The notes: generated by a model not told the origin, from the letters alone. Shown: positions 48,626 through 57,861, counted from the stretch's first letter. The stretch: 64,000 nt of DNA from Thaumasiovibrio subtropicus (GCF_019703835.1 NZ_AP023054.1:3409580-3473579), one strand, 5' to 3'. Made by a program: numbers and translations.

Positions 48626-49456
48626 TTAGAGTCGGCTTTTGGCGTAACTTAGCGCCGCTAAACCACACCCCGACATCAGCCCGACTAAATGCGCGGTATT
48701 AGCGATACCAATGAAAGGTTGAATGTATCCCAACACGATCCATAACAACATGAAACCGACATAATGTTTCTCTAACTGAATGCCTCTCTCTGGCAGTAGC
48801 CAACCTAGCCACCAACAGTACCCCATCAAGGCATACACTACGCCGGAGAGACCACCGAAAAATGCATCAGTCACTAAGAATTGTCCAAGCCCAGATAGCA
48901 CAGCCGAGACCATAAAGAGCAACATCAATCGGCCACTGCCTTGGATTTTTTCAATCTTGCCGCCGAGGATCCACCACCAAAGCAGATTAAAAATGATGTG
49001 TGTCGTCGAAAAGTGCATTACTGCGTGAGACACCCAACGCCACACTTCTCCCCATTGCGATGCGTTGACAGGGAAATGGAGAAGTTGAAAGATGGGCTGC
49101 TGCCACTGCCATGAAGACAGAATATAGATTCCCGAGCATAGCAACATAATCAGTAAGGTAAATGGGCCTGCACCTTGCTTAATCATATTCAATAAACTGG
49201 GGGACGTTGCTCTCAGGTACGTCGGCCGTGATTCCGCCATATCCCATGACGCCTCTCGATAACGAGGATGGTCAGGCTCTGCCACAAATCGTTTCAATTC
49301 AGCTTCAATCTCTATCTGCTGTGCTGCATCGGCAATCCATAGAGAAAACAGTCCTTCAGGCTCGGGTTGAATCAATACCTTTAGCTGACGACTATCACAA
49401 TAATCCACAAAGGCTTGTGCGATACGCAAATTATCGATAACGAAAAATTTAATCAT
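48626..49456 (-). CDS. glpG: Rhomboid intramembrane serine protease GlpG
   Basis: Cleaves transmembrane helices within the bilayer. The 276-residue protein has an N-terminal cytosolic domain (MIKFFVIDNLRIAQAFVDYC) and six membrane spans. The catalytic serine is in GGLSGVVYALMGY (near residue 201) and the catalytic histidine in NTAHLVGLMSG (near residue 254). The length equals E. coli GlpG. It lies downstream of glpE, with a terminator between, while glpR is not seen here. Confidence 0.95.
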   Translation of the reverse strand: MIKFFVIDNLRIAQAFVDYCDSRQLKVLIQPEPEGLFSLWIADAAQQIEIEAELKRFVAEPDHPRYREASWDMAESRPTYLRATSPSLLNMIKQGAGPFTLLIMLLCSGIYILSSWQWQQPIFQLLHFPVNASQWGEVWRWVSHAVMHFSTTHIIFNLLWWWILGGKIEKIQGSGRLMLLFMVSAVLSGLGQFLVTDAFFGGLSGVVYALMGYCWWLGWLLPERGIQLEKHYVGFMLLWIVLGYIQPFIGIANTAHLVGLMSGCGLAALSYAKSRL

Positions 49457-49513
49457 GCCTCACCTAACTGAATCATCACGAGCGCTGCGTCTCGCCATCG
49501 AGAACTAAAAAGA

Positions 49514-49547
49514 AAAAGACCTCAAAGCATGAAGCCTGAGGTCTTTG
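49514..49547 (-). terminator. glpE terminator
   Basis: AAAGACCTCA / TGAGGTCTTT inverted repeat with a T run on the minus-strand side, between glpE and glpG. Confidence 0.8.
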
Positions 49548-49615
49548 ACTATCACTCTTTAAGGTATAGCAATCTTTGCCTTAACCACACCCTAATCAGC
49601 TAATCGAATTTCATG

Positions 49616-49939
49616 TCAGCACGCTTGTTCCACTGGCAAGTCACCTCGATGCCAAGCTTCAAAGCCGCCATCCACGCTATAGACTTCTTCAAAGCCTTGA
49701 TTAATAAGATACTGCGCTGCACCCTGACTACTCACTCCGTGATAGCAGATCACGAGCACCGGTGTTTCAAAGTCGTGCTCATTCATAAAACTGCCCAAGG
49801 TATCGTTTGTTAAATGAATCGCATCGACAGGGTGAGATAACTGAAAAGACTGCGGATCACGAATGTCGACCATCACAGCGCCATCATTTTGTTGCTTGGC
49901 GAGCGCACCAGCAACATCGATATGTTGAAATTGTTCCAT
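49616..49939 (-). CDS. glpE: Thiosulfate sulfurtransferase GlpE (rhodanese)
   Basis: Single-domain rhodanese that moves sulfane sulphur from thiosulfate to cyanide or thioredoxin. The 107-residue product (E. coli 108) has the active-site cysteine in [13 protein letters not shown] and the end motif [15 protein letters not shown]. Start 49939 has a GAGGAA ribosome site; the frame to 49993 is rejected. Paired with glpG as in the E. coli glp cluster. Confidence 0.93.
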   Translation of the reverse strand: MEQFQHIDVAGALAKQQNDGAVMVDIRDPQSFQLSHPVDAIHLTNDTLGSFMNEHDFETPVLVICYHGVSSQGAAQYLINQGFEEVYSVDGGFEAWHRGDLPVEQAC

Positions 49940-50345
49940 CACTTCCTCACTGACGAATATTGTGTTTAGCGCCGATGAATAGATACCTTCCATTGCGCAT
50001 TTTTATTACGTCTAAGTGTACCTGAAAGCCACGCTTCTATCCCGATACTCGTAGTAGGGTTAAACAGTGATTATTTTGCCACCAACTGTGGAAAAGCTTG
50101 TGAGTTGCGTGAATAAAGTGTTTTGGGATACCTGGATCTACTACATGTAGTGTTGATCATGCATTCCCTGTGGATAACTCTGTGTGCTAATTTATATAAG
50201 TTCCCTCTGAGGCAAGGTATAGCAGTCATTTAGGCGTTTTGTGCTACTGTTTACAACTCTTTGAATGCATTGATCTTTATTTGACCATTTCTCAAGCGAT
50301 CATTCCCTTGATCCCGACTTCTCTAAAACGCAGATCTTCGAGGAC
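49940..50345. other. Non-coding gap upstream of glpE with a DnaA box
   Basis: About 400 bases with no gene. It should hold the glpE promoter. A perfect DnaA-type 9-mer TGTGGATAA occurs at 50169-50177, and CTGTGGAAAAG at about 50086 resembles a second, weaker one; several GATC sites are near. There is no A/T-rich unwinding repeat array, so this is not read as an origin. Confidence 0.45.
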
Positions 50346-50351
50346 ACAAAC

Positions 50352-50376
50352 AAAAAAACCGGCCAACGGCCGGTTT
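50352..50376 (-). terminator. rpoH terminator
   Basis: ACCGGCC-AAC-GGCCGGT stem followed on the minus strand by a long T run, after the rpoH stop. Confidence 0.9.
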
Positions 50377-50404
50377 TCAAATTTCTTTAAGCAGTGTAAG
50401 GACG

Positions 50405-51265
50405 CTACAGTGCGTCACCCACAGCCAGCTTTAACTTCTTCATCGCGTTTTTCTCAAGCTGACGAATACGCTCTGCAGACACACTATAATGATCAGCAAG
50501 ATCTTGCAGTGTTGCTTTATCTTCATCGAGCCATCGTGCACGCACAATGTGCTGACTACGATCGTCCAATGTAGACATCGCATTCGCGAGGCGATTTTGC
50601 GCATGGCTTTCCCAGTTATGCTCTTCATAACTTTGCGCAACATCTGAGCTTTTATCTTCAAGATAAAACACAGGGGCAGTGTAAGCACTGTCACCATCGT
50701 CATCTTCCGTCGGCGCTTCAAAGGTCGCGTCTTGTGCGGCAAGACGGGCTTCCATCTCCATCACTTCAGACGCATCAACACCCAACTGCTCAGCCACCAT
50801 GTTCACTTCATCGTGACTAAACCAACCCAAACGCTTTTTCGCTTTACGCAAATTAAAGAATAACTTTCGCTGCGCTTTTGTCGTGGCAACTTTCACAATA
50901 CGCCAGTTACGTAGGACGTACTCGTGAATCTCAGCTTTAATCCAGTGAACAGCAAACGATACCAAACGTACCCCAACTTCCGGGTTAAAGCGTTTGACCG
51001 CTTTCATTAGACCGATGTTACCTTCCTGAATCAAATCAGACATTGGGAGGCCATAGCCTGTATAGCCCTTGGCAACATGCACAACGAAACGAAGATGCGA
51101 CATGATTAGGCCTTTCGCCGCCTCAATATTACCCTCGTAGTGAAGACGTTCAGCCAAGTGTCGCTCTTCATCAGCAGTCAGCATCGGGTGGCGATTCACA
51201 GATTGAATATAGCCATCTAAGCTGTCTGCCGAGACAACGGCCATTGGATACATCTCTTTCGTCAT
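50405..51265 (-). CDS. rpoH: Heat-shock sigma factor sigma-32
   Basis: Directs RNA polymerase to heat-shock promoters; it is controlled by mRNA structure and by chaperone-driven FtsH degradation. The 286-residue protein has region 2 ([22 protein letters not shown]), the diagnostic RpoH box [13 protein letters not shown] at about residues 131-143, and a region 4 helix-turn-helix ([27 protein letters not shown]). Length fits E. coli (284). It follows ftsX in the same direction, as in E. coli ftsYEX-rpoH. Confidence 0.97.
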   Translation of the reverse strand: MTKEMYPMAVVSADSLDGYIQSVNRHPMLTADEERHLAERLHYEGNIEAAKGLIMSHLRFVVHVAKGYTGYGLPMSDLIQEGNIGLMKAVKRFNPEVGVRLVSFAVHWIKAEIHEYVLRNWRIVKVATTKAQRKLFFNLRKAKKRLGWFSHDEVNMVAEQLGVDASEVMEMEARLAAQDATFEAPTEDDDGDSAYTAPVFYLEDKSSDVAQSYEEHNWESHAQNRLANAMSTLDDRSQHIVRARWLDEDKATLQDLADHYSVSAERIRQLEKNAMKKLKLAVGDAL

Positions 51266-51387
51266 TGAAACCTCGTCAATCGATTAATCTCAAGCCAGTC
51301 AAATAAAAGTAAGCCTAGAAGGTGAACACATTATGATGACAATTGCAAGTCAAACACGTTTTCACCACAGTAATAGACTCAAAAACG

Positions 51388-52299
51388 CTAAACAGGTTCA
51401 ATTTCTCTTAAGTGACGCTGCGCGGAAAGCTGCCCAGCCATCAGACCAAGCAATATAGCAGCACCAAACAATAAACCTGTCTCTTCAATACCCATACCAC
51501 TTAAACGAAATGTCGCACCGTATAGATCAGCCAGTTCGATAACACTTTGGTCAACGAGTAAGGTGATCCCCGCCGCCATTGACCAAGCGATTGCAGCAGC
51601 AAAACCAGCATACCCAATGCCCGTATAGAGATAGGGACGAAGAATATCCGCATCGGTCGCGCCTACGAGTTTCATCACTTGAATACGTGATTTCTCATCC
51701 AAGACTTGTAGACGTAAGGTGTTCCCGATAACGAGAAAGACCACCAATAACATTAGTACAGAAAACACCAACGCGAGCTTAATCAATACTGCTTTTATAC
51801 CGACAAAACGCTCAATCCAATCGCTGTCCATCCTTACATCGTCAACGCCTTCTTCGGCAGATAGGCGTTGCGCTAGCATCACCACATCATCCAGCGCTTC
51901 TGAAACGGGCTCAACCACCATCACTCCCGGCAGTGGATTGTTATCAAGCAGCGGAATCGCTTCTGCAAAACCTTGAAACTGGTAGAACTCCTCAATGCCC
52001 TCATCCGGCGAGATGTAAGTCACGCTATCGACTTTACTCCATGAACGCCACTCCGTCAGCATCACGTCTCGTTGACTGTCTGACGGCACATGAGTCAGAT
52101 AGACGGTCAACTGTGACGAACGTGGTAAGGCATCACTGACAAGCAATACATTTTTTGCCAGTAGATACAGACAGGTCGGTAGCGTTAAGGCAAACGCCAG
52201 CACCGCAATAGTCAGGACATTCCCTAACGGCCTCGCCCCCATACGCTTAAACGCTGTATTTGCATCACGCTTATGACGCCCGAAAAAACTAACCGCCAT
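51388..52299 (-). CDS. ftsX: Cell division ABC transporter permease FtsX
   Basis: Inner membrane partner of FtsE that activates septal peptidoglycan hydrolases through EnvC-type proteins. The 303-residue product has a first membrane span at about residues 30-50, a periplasmic domain (about 60-170) and three C-terminal spans with the VMKLVGATDADILRPYLYTG coupling segment. Its start overlaps the ftsE end by 11 bases. Confidence 0.95.
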   Translation of the reverse strand: MAVSFFGRHKRDANTAFKRMGARPLGNVLTIAVLAFALTLPTCLYLLAKNVLLVSDALPRSSQLTVYLTHVPSDSQRDVMLTEWRSWSKVDSVTYISPDEGIEEFYQFQGFAEAIPLLDNNPLPGVMVVEPVSEALDDVVMLAQRLSAEEGVDDVRMDSDWIERFVGIKAVLIKLALVFSVLMLLVVFLVIGNTLRLQVLDEKSRIQVMKLVGATDADILRPYLYTGIGYAGFAAAIAWSMAAGITLLVDQSVIELADLYGATFRLSGMGIEETGLLFGAAILLGLMAGQLSAQRHLREIEPV

Positions 52300-52957
52300 A
52301 GCTCACCTCACTTAACATGCCGCCTTGCAAATCAAGACGAACGCCTTGGTGCTGATTGATCAACGAGGTATCGTGCGTCGCTAACAAAACAGTCACTCCC
52401 GCACGATTGAACTCGGCAAATAGCTGCATCATTTGCAACGACAAAGCATGGTCTAAATTCCCGGTAGGTTCATCAGCCAGTAACATCATAGGTTTATTCA
52501 CGACGGCGCGTGCAATCCCCACCCGTTGCTGTTCACCACCTGATAATTGCATCGGTAAGCAGCGCGCTTTATCTAACAAGCCCACTTTATCAAGGGCCGC
52601 GGACACACGGCGTTTCACTTCATCTTCACCGACATTGGCTACCCGAAGCGGCAGTGCAACATTGTCAAAAGCCGACGCATCCATCAACAACTTATGATCT
52701 TGGAAAATGATGCCTAAATGACGTCTTAAGAATGGGATCTGTTGACGTGGTAAGCGGCTGATGTCGTGCCCGTTAAACATCACTTTTCCGTCGCTTGGTC
52801 GCTCCATTGCGCAGATCAGTTTCAACAAGGTACTTTTACCTGCACCGGAGTGACCGGTTAATAATGCAAAATCCCCTTTTTGCAGCTGGAAGTTCACCCG
52901 CTGCAATGCTTGGCGACCGCCTCGGTAGGCTTTGCTAACTTGCTGAAACTGAATCAC
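52289..52957 (-). CDS. ftsE: Cell division ATP-binding protein FtsE
   Basis: ATPase of the FtsEX complex. The 222-residue product equals E. coli length and shows Walker A GHSGAGKST (about 36-44), signature LSGGEQQRV, Walker B MLLADEPTGNLD and the switch histidine in LLATHDTSLI. It starts 3 bases after ftsY ends and overlaps ftsX, so the three form one operon. Confidence 0.97.
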   Translation of the reverse strand: MIQFQQVSKAYRGGRQALQRVNFQLQKGDFALLTGHSGAGKSTLLKLICAMERPSDGKVMFNGHDISRLPRQQIPFLRRHLGIIFQDHKLLMDASAFDNVALPLRVANVGEDEVKRRVSAALDKVGLLDKARCLPMQLSGGEQQRVGIARAVVNKPMMLLADEPTGNLDHALSLQMMQLFAEFNRAGVTVLLATHDTSLINQHQGVRLDLQGGMLSEVSYGG

Positions 52958-52960
52958 ACG

Positions 52961-54232
52961 CTACTCCTCTGAGCTAAACAAGGCTTCAATAAACTCATCA
53001 GCATTAAATGGACGTAGATCTTCAATGCCTTCACCGACCCCAATAAATCGAATTGGAATATTGAATTGGTCAGCAATCGCGAAAATAACCCCCCCTTTTG
53101 CCGTACCATCCAGTTTGGTTAAGGTAATGCCCGTCAAAGGTGTGACATCATTGAAGAGTTTGGCTTGGCTAATCGCATTCTGACCCGTACCAGCATCCAG
53201 TGTTAGCATGATTTCATGTGGGGCACTGTCATCCAGCTTCTTCATGACGCGGACAATCTTGCGCAACTCTTCCATTAAGTTGGCTTTATTTTGCAAGCGA
53301 CCTGCTGTATCGGCGATCACCACATCGACACCTTTAGCACGAGCAGATTCAACCGCATCATAGATAACGGAGGCGCTATCCGCACCGGTATGCTGCGCGA
53401 CAACATGGACGCTATTGCGCTCACCCCAGACTTGAAGCTGCTCTACCGCGGCTGCACGGAAGGTGTCTCCCGCTGCCAACATGACAGATTTACCTTCATT
53501 TTGAAGCTGTTTCGCTAACTTACCAATCGTCGTTGTTTTACCGACGCCGTTAACGCCGACCATCAGAATCACATAAGGTGTGTGACCACTTACCTCTAAC
53601 GGTTTTTCAACCGCAGAGAGCATGTCTGACATCTCTTCTTTAAGAAGGCCATAGAGCGCTTCACCATCTTTTAGCGCTTTACGGCTCGCTTTTTCTGTCA
53701 AGCTATCAATGATCTTCGTCGTGGTATCCATCCCCACATCCGCGATCAACAGTTGCTCTTCCAACTCCTCAAACAGATCGTCATCAATCTGCTTACCTTT
53801 GAATAAACCGAAAAAGCCAAAGCCCAGATTGGCTTTAGTTTTCTGTAAACCTCGCATTAAACGAGCAAAAAAGCCTTCACGCTGAGGCTTTTCTTGTTCT
53901 GCGACGACAAGGACTTCTGCTTCTGCTTCTGCTTCTGCTTCTGCTTCTGCTTCTGCTTCTGCTTCTGCTTCTGCTTCTGCTTCTGCTTCTGCTTCTGCTT
54001 CTGCTTCTGCTTCTAGCGCAGTTTCCTCAATCTGTTGCTCAGCAACAACCTCTGAATCACCAGAATCAGGGGTGCTTTCTTGCTCCACCTCGACGTTTTC
54101 CGCCGCTGGCGTGGTATTCTCTTCTTCTATTCGCGCTTCTTGCGCGTCAAGTGGCTCTTTTTCTTGCTCAGCCTGGTCATTATTGTTAAAACCAAGCCAC
54201 GAAAATAATCCGCGTTTCTTTTTCTCTGCCAT
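52961..54232 (-). CDS. ftsY: Signal recognition particle receptor FtsY
   Basis: GTPase that docks ribosome-SRP complexes at the membrane for co-translational insertion. The 423-residue product starts MAEKKKRGLFSWLGFN at 54232. The N-terminal A domain is acidic and contains an (AE)n run at about residues 73-106. The NG domain has G1 GVNGVGKTTTIGKLAKQL, DTAGRLQNK, TKLDGTAKGG and a final GEGIEDLRPF. The frame extends to 54460 but that part overlaps rsmD and lacks family similarity. Confidence 0.96.
   Translation of the reverse strand: MAEKKKRGLFSWLGFNNNDQAEQEKEPLDAQEARIEEENTTPAAENVEVEQESTPDSGDSEVVAEQQIEETALEAEAEAEAEAEAEAEAEAEAEAEAEAEAEAEAEVLVVAEQEKPQREGFFARLMRGLQKTKANLGFGFFGLFKGKQIDDDLFEELEEQLLIADVGMDTTTKIIDSLTEKASRKALKDGEALYGLLKEEMSDMLSAVEKPLEVSGHTPYVILMVGVNGVGKTTTIGKLAKQLQNEGKSVMLAAGDTFRAAAVEQLQVWGERNSVHVVAQHTGADSASVIYDAVESARAKGVDVVIADTAGRLQNKANLMEELRKIVRVMKKLDDSAPHEIMLTLDAGTGQNAISQAKLFNDVTPLTGITLTKLDGTAKGGVIFAIADQFNIPIRFIGVGEGIEDLRPFNADEFIEALFSSEE
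53915..54014 (+). repeat. Hexanucleotide tandem repeat (CTTCTG)n inside ftsY
   Basis: About 16-17 uninterrupted copies of CTTCTG on the plus strand. On the coding strand each copy adds Ala-Glu to the A domain of FtsY. Unit length is a multiple of three, so gain or loss of copies keeps the frame. Confidence 0.97.
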
Positions 54233-54317
54233 TGGCAACAATCCTAACTGTGGGTGCACGCCAAAGGCGTGCAAAAACTGAGTTATACTAACACTTTCTA
54301 AACGGTCGAAAAAATCT

Positions 54318-54920
54318 ATGTCTAGACGCCCTTCGCAATCCCGTCGTAAACCCGCCTCAAAACCAACGGGCTTCGTGCGCATCATCAGTGGAAAATGGCG
54401 AGGACGCAAATTACCGGTCCATGACAGTGAAGGGTTACGCCCAACAACCGACCGTGTCAAAGAGACGCTATTTAACTGGCTCGCTGCCGATCTTCACGAC
54501 GCTCGTTGCTTAGACTTATTCTCAGGAAGCGGTAGCCTCGGCATCGAAGCCTTATCACGCTTTGCCGCCCATGTTGATCTCATCGAACTCGACAAAACAG
54601 CCTCTAATCAATTGAAAAGTAATATTGATTCGCTTCAAGACACCTCAGCACAAGTACACAATACCAATGCACTGCAGTACTTAGATGGACCAGCGACACC
54701 GTATGATATTGTGTTTATCGATCCTCCGTTTCGTCAAAACCTCCTTCCTGACTGTATCGAGAAGTTAGAGCAAAACGGCTGGCTTTCGCCCCATGCGATG
54801 ATCTATATTGAGGCCGAAAAAGAGCTTGGCACACCGACTGTTCCTGCACACTGGCGATTACATCGGGAAAAGCATGCCGGCCAACTCAGTTACCGCCTCT
54901 ATGAAAGGGAAGCCGAATGA
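54318..54920 (+). CDS. rsmD: 16S rRNA (guanine966-N2)-methyltransferase
   Basis: Methylates G966 of 16S rRNA. The 200-residue product has an Arg/Lys/Ser-rich start (SRRPSQSRRKP), the SAM-binding CLDLFSGSGSLGIEALSR (about residues 64-81) and the catalytic IDPPF motif. Divergent from ftsY with 85 bases between, as in E. coli, and followed by yhhL with a 4-base overlap. Confidence 0.95.
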   Translation: MSRRPSQSRRKPASKPTGFVRIISGKWRGRKLPVHDSEGLRPTTDRVKETLFNWLAADLHDARCLDLFSGSGSLGIEALSRFAAHVDLIELDKTASNQLKSNIDSLQDTSAQVHNTNALQYLDGPATPYDIVFIDPPFRQNLLPDCIEKLEQNGWLSPHAMIYIEAEKELGTPTVPAHWRLHREKHAGQLSYRLYEREAE

Positions 54921-55183
54921 AGACACTATTAATGCTCGCAAAAGGTGCGATGGGATTTGTATGGGCGATCCTGATCCTTAACCTTTTCCATCCATTTCCT
55001 GGCGTAGCAGCCATCGCGCTCTATATCATGACCGCCTTCTTGTTCATGATGCATGGATTGCAAACGCTAATTTTTATTGGTGCATTTGGCGATAAGCTCT
55101 CACTTAGTAAATGGGAAAAGAGCAGTATTCTGCTTTTTGGTATTTTCGCGCTTCTCGATATTCGCCGAAAGCACATGAGCTGA
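54917..55183 (+). CDS. yhhL: DUF1145 membrane protein YhhL
   Basis: An 88-residue protein with two to three hydrophobic spans (about residues 9-29 and 33-55, with a weaker one at 70-82). It matches E. coli YhhL in size, topology and place after rsmD. Its start overlaps the rsmD stop in ATGA, a coupled arrangement. Function unknown. Confidence 0.85.
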   Translation: MKTLLMLAKGAMGFVWAILILNLFHPFPGVAAIALYIMTAFLFMMHGLQTLIFIGAFGDKLSLSKWEKSSILLFGIFALLDIRRKHMS

Positions 55184-55193
55184 TGGCCAAGAG

Positions 55194-55222
55194 AAAAAAC
55201 CACCTAAGCAGGTGGTTTTTTA
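55194..55222 (+). terminator. rsmD-yhhL terminator
   Basis: ACCACCT-AAGC-AGGTGGT stem preceded by A residues and followed by a T run; it is also placed to end the convergent marC-like gene. Confidence 0.92.
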
Positions 55223-55244
55223 GGTCAATTTTTCCGGTTTACGC

Positions 55245-55829
55245 CTATCCCAAGTATGACTTCACCCCATCAAGAAACATCTGGGTAGAGATCATAATCA
55301 ACAATAACCCCATTAAACGCTCAACCGCTTTCAAGCCTCTTTCACCCAAAAGGCGGTGGAAGTGATCATAGAACATTAAGATCACAAAACTGGCAGACCA
55401 TGCAATCATTACCGCCCCCACCCAATCCATCATGCGCCCCGGCTCTTGATGCGAAAGGAGAAGCAGTGAGGCAATTACGGACGGGCCAGCAATCATCGGA
55501 ATGGCCATCGGCACAATAAAGGGTTCCTCTCCCGCGGCCAAGCCAACCACACCACCCGGTTGGGGAAAAATCATCCGAATCGCAATAATAAAGAGGATAA
55601 TACCGCCCGAGATACTGACCGTTTCCGGGGAGATATTTAAAAAGCCGAGAATTTGCTCGCCGCCAAATAAGAACAACAACAGAATAATTAATGCAAAGCA
55701 CATCTCGCGCATCACAATTTTTCTGCGTCGCTTAGGATCGATATGACGGAGAATCGACAAGAAAATCGGCAAATTGCCTAAAGGATCCATGATGAGAAAC
55801 AACATGGCCGCTGCTGATAGGATGTCCAC
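55245..55829 (-). CDS. MarC/YhgN family inner membrane protein
   Basis: A 194-residue protein with six predicted spans. It starts MDILSAAAMLFLIMDPLGNLPIFLSIL, contains MREMCFALIILLLFLFGG and the central IPMIAGPSVIASLL pattern of the MarC family (resembling YhgN). The family was once linked to multiple antibiotic resistance but its transport role is not established. Single-gene unit facing yhhL. Confidence 0.88.
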   Translation of the reverse strand: MDILSAAAMLFLIMDPLGNLPIFLSILRHIDPKRRRKIVMREMCFALIILLLFLFGGEQILGFLNISPETVSISGGIILFIIAIRMIFPQPGGVVGLAAGEEPFIVPMAIPMIAGPSVIASLLLLSHQEPGRMMDWVGAVMIAWSASFVILMFYDHFHRLLGERGLKAVERLMGLLLIMISTQMFLDGVKSYLG

Positions 55830-55959
55830 AACTCACCTCATATAACGTTGGCGACACAAAACAGCGCGAGTATATCTTTATTTTCAATTTAAAGGCAGTG
55901 AGATTCTCTCAGTCACTGCCTTGATGAACACATACGGCATCTAGCGGATTGACGATGAA

Positions 55960-56208
55960 CTAGTGGTTACAAATTCGCTTCGGGTTCACTTTAATAAACT
56001 CGCCCTCGCGCACCACTTTCCCCTTCGCTAAAAGAAACTCCATCAGCGCAGACAAACTCAGATCTTGCTGACTACAGGTGTGAAACACTACATTGCTACC
56101 CAGGTTTCTCACCACCTCACTCGTCAGATCATTCATGGTATAAGGGATGTCACTCTCTTTTAACAGTGCCAACACCTCGTGAGCATGCACCGAAACAACT
56201 GAGTTCAT
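55960..56208 (-). CDS. yecH: DUF2492 family protein YecH
   Basis: An 82-residue protein matching E. coli YecH along its length: VHAHEVLALL near the start, VVFHTCSQQDLSLSALMEFLLAKGK in the middle and the final RICNH. Paired His/Cys residues (HAHE, FHTC, CNH) suggest metal binding, which is inference. Start 56208 has an AAAGGAGT ribosome site; longer in-frame starts at 56226 and 56256 are less likely. Confidence 0.85.
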   Translation of the reverse strand: MNSVVSVHAHEVLALLKESDIPYTMNDLTSEVVRNLGSNVVFHTCSQQDLSLSALMEFLLAKGKVVREGEFIKVNPKRICNH

Positions 56209-56432
56209 GTGTACTCCTTTAATCATTATTTTTTTGCTCCAAACGCCCCTAGCCAAAGGTTTATCGGAGGTTCAACTTATTAAAGCTGCATATACTCAAA
56301 CCACCTCAAGATGCTTGAGTATGTCCCAATGTATTCATTCTTTCGAGATACAGAGAGGAATGACCATAATAACGCTGAATAGTAAGCATAAAAGATGATA
56401 AACAAATTGATAATGAACAAGAATCGTCCATT

Positions 56433-56738
56433 TTATTGTTCATTGCCACATTGCCAGCATAGCTCAAATTGCCCATCATTAAGTTCATGACAATGTTGGC
56501 AGCGCCATTCTGATTTTGGGCGATGCAGCTCTTCCAAAATCGCTAGAGCACGCGCATGCTGGAGCGCTGGCACCCACACTTCTACCGCCATCACGTCAGT
56601 AGGTAACTCGCCAACTGCGGCTGAAAGCGTGCCACCCACTAAGCGGCTCTCGATACCAAACTGCGCCAATAGGCCTGCCCAAAGGTTCGCTTCTAGCGCA
56701 TGCGCAGCCTCACTGACACGCACCCACTCACTTTGCAT
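56433..56738 (-). CDS. DUF2007 protein with C-terminal zinc ribbon
   Basis: A 101-residue protein. The N-terminal part (residues 5-70: VSEAAHALEANLWAGLLAQFGIESRLVGG, VEVWVPA) is a DUF2007 domain, a small ferredoxin-like fold sometimes called a putative signal transducer. A C-terminal zinc ribbon follows with C80, C83, C94 and C97. Its role is unknown. It is followed after 25 bases, upstream, by the yhhN gene in the same direction, so both may be co-transcribed. Confidence 0.8.
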   Translation of the reverse strand: MQSEWVRVSEAAHALEANLWAGLLAQFGIESRLVGGTLSAAVGELPTDVMAVEVWVPALQHARALAILEELHRPKSEWRCQHCHELNDGQFELCWQCGNEQ

Positions 56739-56763
56739 CGCGCCCCCTTAAATCAACATTGTG

Positions 56764-57384
56764 CTAGTAAACAACCACACTGGCGGTCAGTAATGATTGC
56801 GCTGAAAAGTAAGTGAGAAGCACCCAACTGCGCGCATGAGAAAAGCCGCCACGGAACTGTTCCAAGGCAAAAAGAAAAGCAGAAAACAAAAAGAGGCACG
56901 CCGCTACTGAGGCTAAACCACTCACCAAAGTGACAGCTTCAAGCCCAACTTCACTGGCAATCCAAGCCATGCTCACACCACTCACTGTATAGAGTAGTCC
57001 CGGCCATGCCATTTTGTGTAAGTTTGGCAGCATCAATAAGTAGACCAGCGTCCCTGCGGCATAAAACAATGCGGGTAACCACCAGACGATAGGTGACCCT
57101 ATTTCAGACCAAAATGCCATGCAGCAGCATAGGTGAGCCAACGAGAAAAAACCTAAGCCGATCCGTGTTCGCGACCACATCAAAAACAGATCCCCCACTA
57201 CGCACAACAATAATGCGATGGTAATTGGCCATTGGTACGACCCGGGGGCTTCTGTTTGCGTCAGCGTAATAAAAACAAGGGCTAAAATCGCGGCTGGCTT
57301 TGACAACCAATACAACCACTTCGCCCGCCCGACAGCGGCGAGATGACAAGCGACAAATACAGCAAAAGCAAACCACAAAAACAT
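56764..57384 (-). CDS. yhhN: YhhN/TMEM86 family lysoplasmalogenase-like protein
   Basis: A 206-residue membrane protein with about eight spans. Family features include YWLSKPAAILALVFI, CVVGDLFLMWSRT and the late FSAFLFALEQF (family S-D-x2-L-A region, here SAFLFAL). Animal and some bacterial relatives hydrolyse lysoplasmalogen or lysophospholipid head groups; activity here is not proven. yhhL, yhhM and yhhN cluster in E. coli too. Confidence 0.82.
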   Translation of the reverse strand: MFLWFAFAVFVACHLAAVGRAKWLYWLSKPAAILALVFITLTQTEAPGSYQWPITIALLLCVVGDLFLMWSRTRIGLGFFSLAHLCCCMAFWSEIGSPIVWWLPALFYAAGTLVYLLMLPNLHKMAWPGLLYTVSGVSMAWIASEVGLEAVTLVSGLASVAACLFLFSAFLFALEQFRGGFSHARSWVLLTYFSAQSLLTASVVVY

Positions 57385-57468
57385 TTAATTATCCAAGTCG
57401 GGAAAGGCAATATCCATACAATACAAGCAGCGTCACAGACACGGAATGACACAGCATCCATGCCCTGA

Positions 57469-57861
57469 CTAACAGAGGTTTGAGGAGGATACTGCAAGCC
57501 AAGCTAGCGAGATTTTATCCCAAACCAAATAATAAAACAGTGCCGCTAACGCGGTCAGACCAAAGACCAAGAACATTGCAAGTCCCCATACAAACCGACC
57601 GCTACGCGGGGTAAGTACCTGCTCACATTGTTTACACGTCGCCGCAAAGTCGGCTCGGTTATCAAGCTTGAAGCCGTCTTCATGCACCGTTTTATTCCGG
57701 ATGGTGGCAATAAAGCGCAGTTGAGGAATGAGATCATGAGGCAAGCGCTCTTCACAACTCGTAATCAACTCATGCAGCCCTTTGCCCTCGGCATGATAGT
57801 GCTGCTTCAATAATGCTTCGATGCGGCGCGAGCGTTTCACAACCCAATCAATATCCGCCAT
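57469..57861 (-). CDS. DUF4145/HEPN-like protein with one membrane span
   Basis: A 130-residue protein. Residues 5-82 are helical and resemble the DUF4145/HEPN fold: RRIEALLKQHYHAEGKGLHE, then LRFIATIRNKTVHEDGF, where R55 and H60 make the R-x4-H pattern typical of HEPN ribonucleases. A membrane span follows at about 91-113, with a short C-terminal tail. It does not look like a toxin pair because no antitoxin-like gene is adjacent. A role in RNA cleavage is only a possibility. Confidence 0.6.
   Translation of the reverse strand: MADIDWVVKRSRRIEALLKQHYHAEGKGLHELITSCEERLPHDLIPQLRFIATIRNKTVHEDGFKLDNRADFAATCKQCEQVLTPRSGRFVWGLAMFLVFGLTALAALFYYLVWDKISLAWLAVSSSNLC

Noticed and set aside
49940..50345. 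Possible replication origin or second-chromosome trigger site
   Set aside because: Only one or two DnaA-type 9-mers, no array of iterons and no dnaA, parAB or gidA nearby.
53915..54014. Possible CRISPR-like array
   Set aside because: The repeat unit is 6 bases with no spacers and lies in frame inside ftsY.
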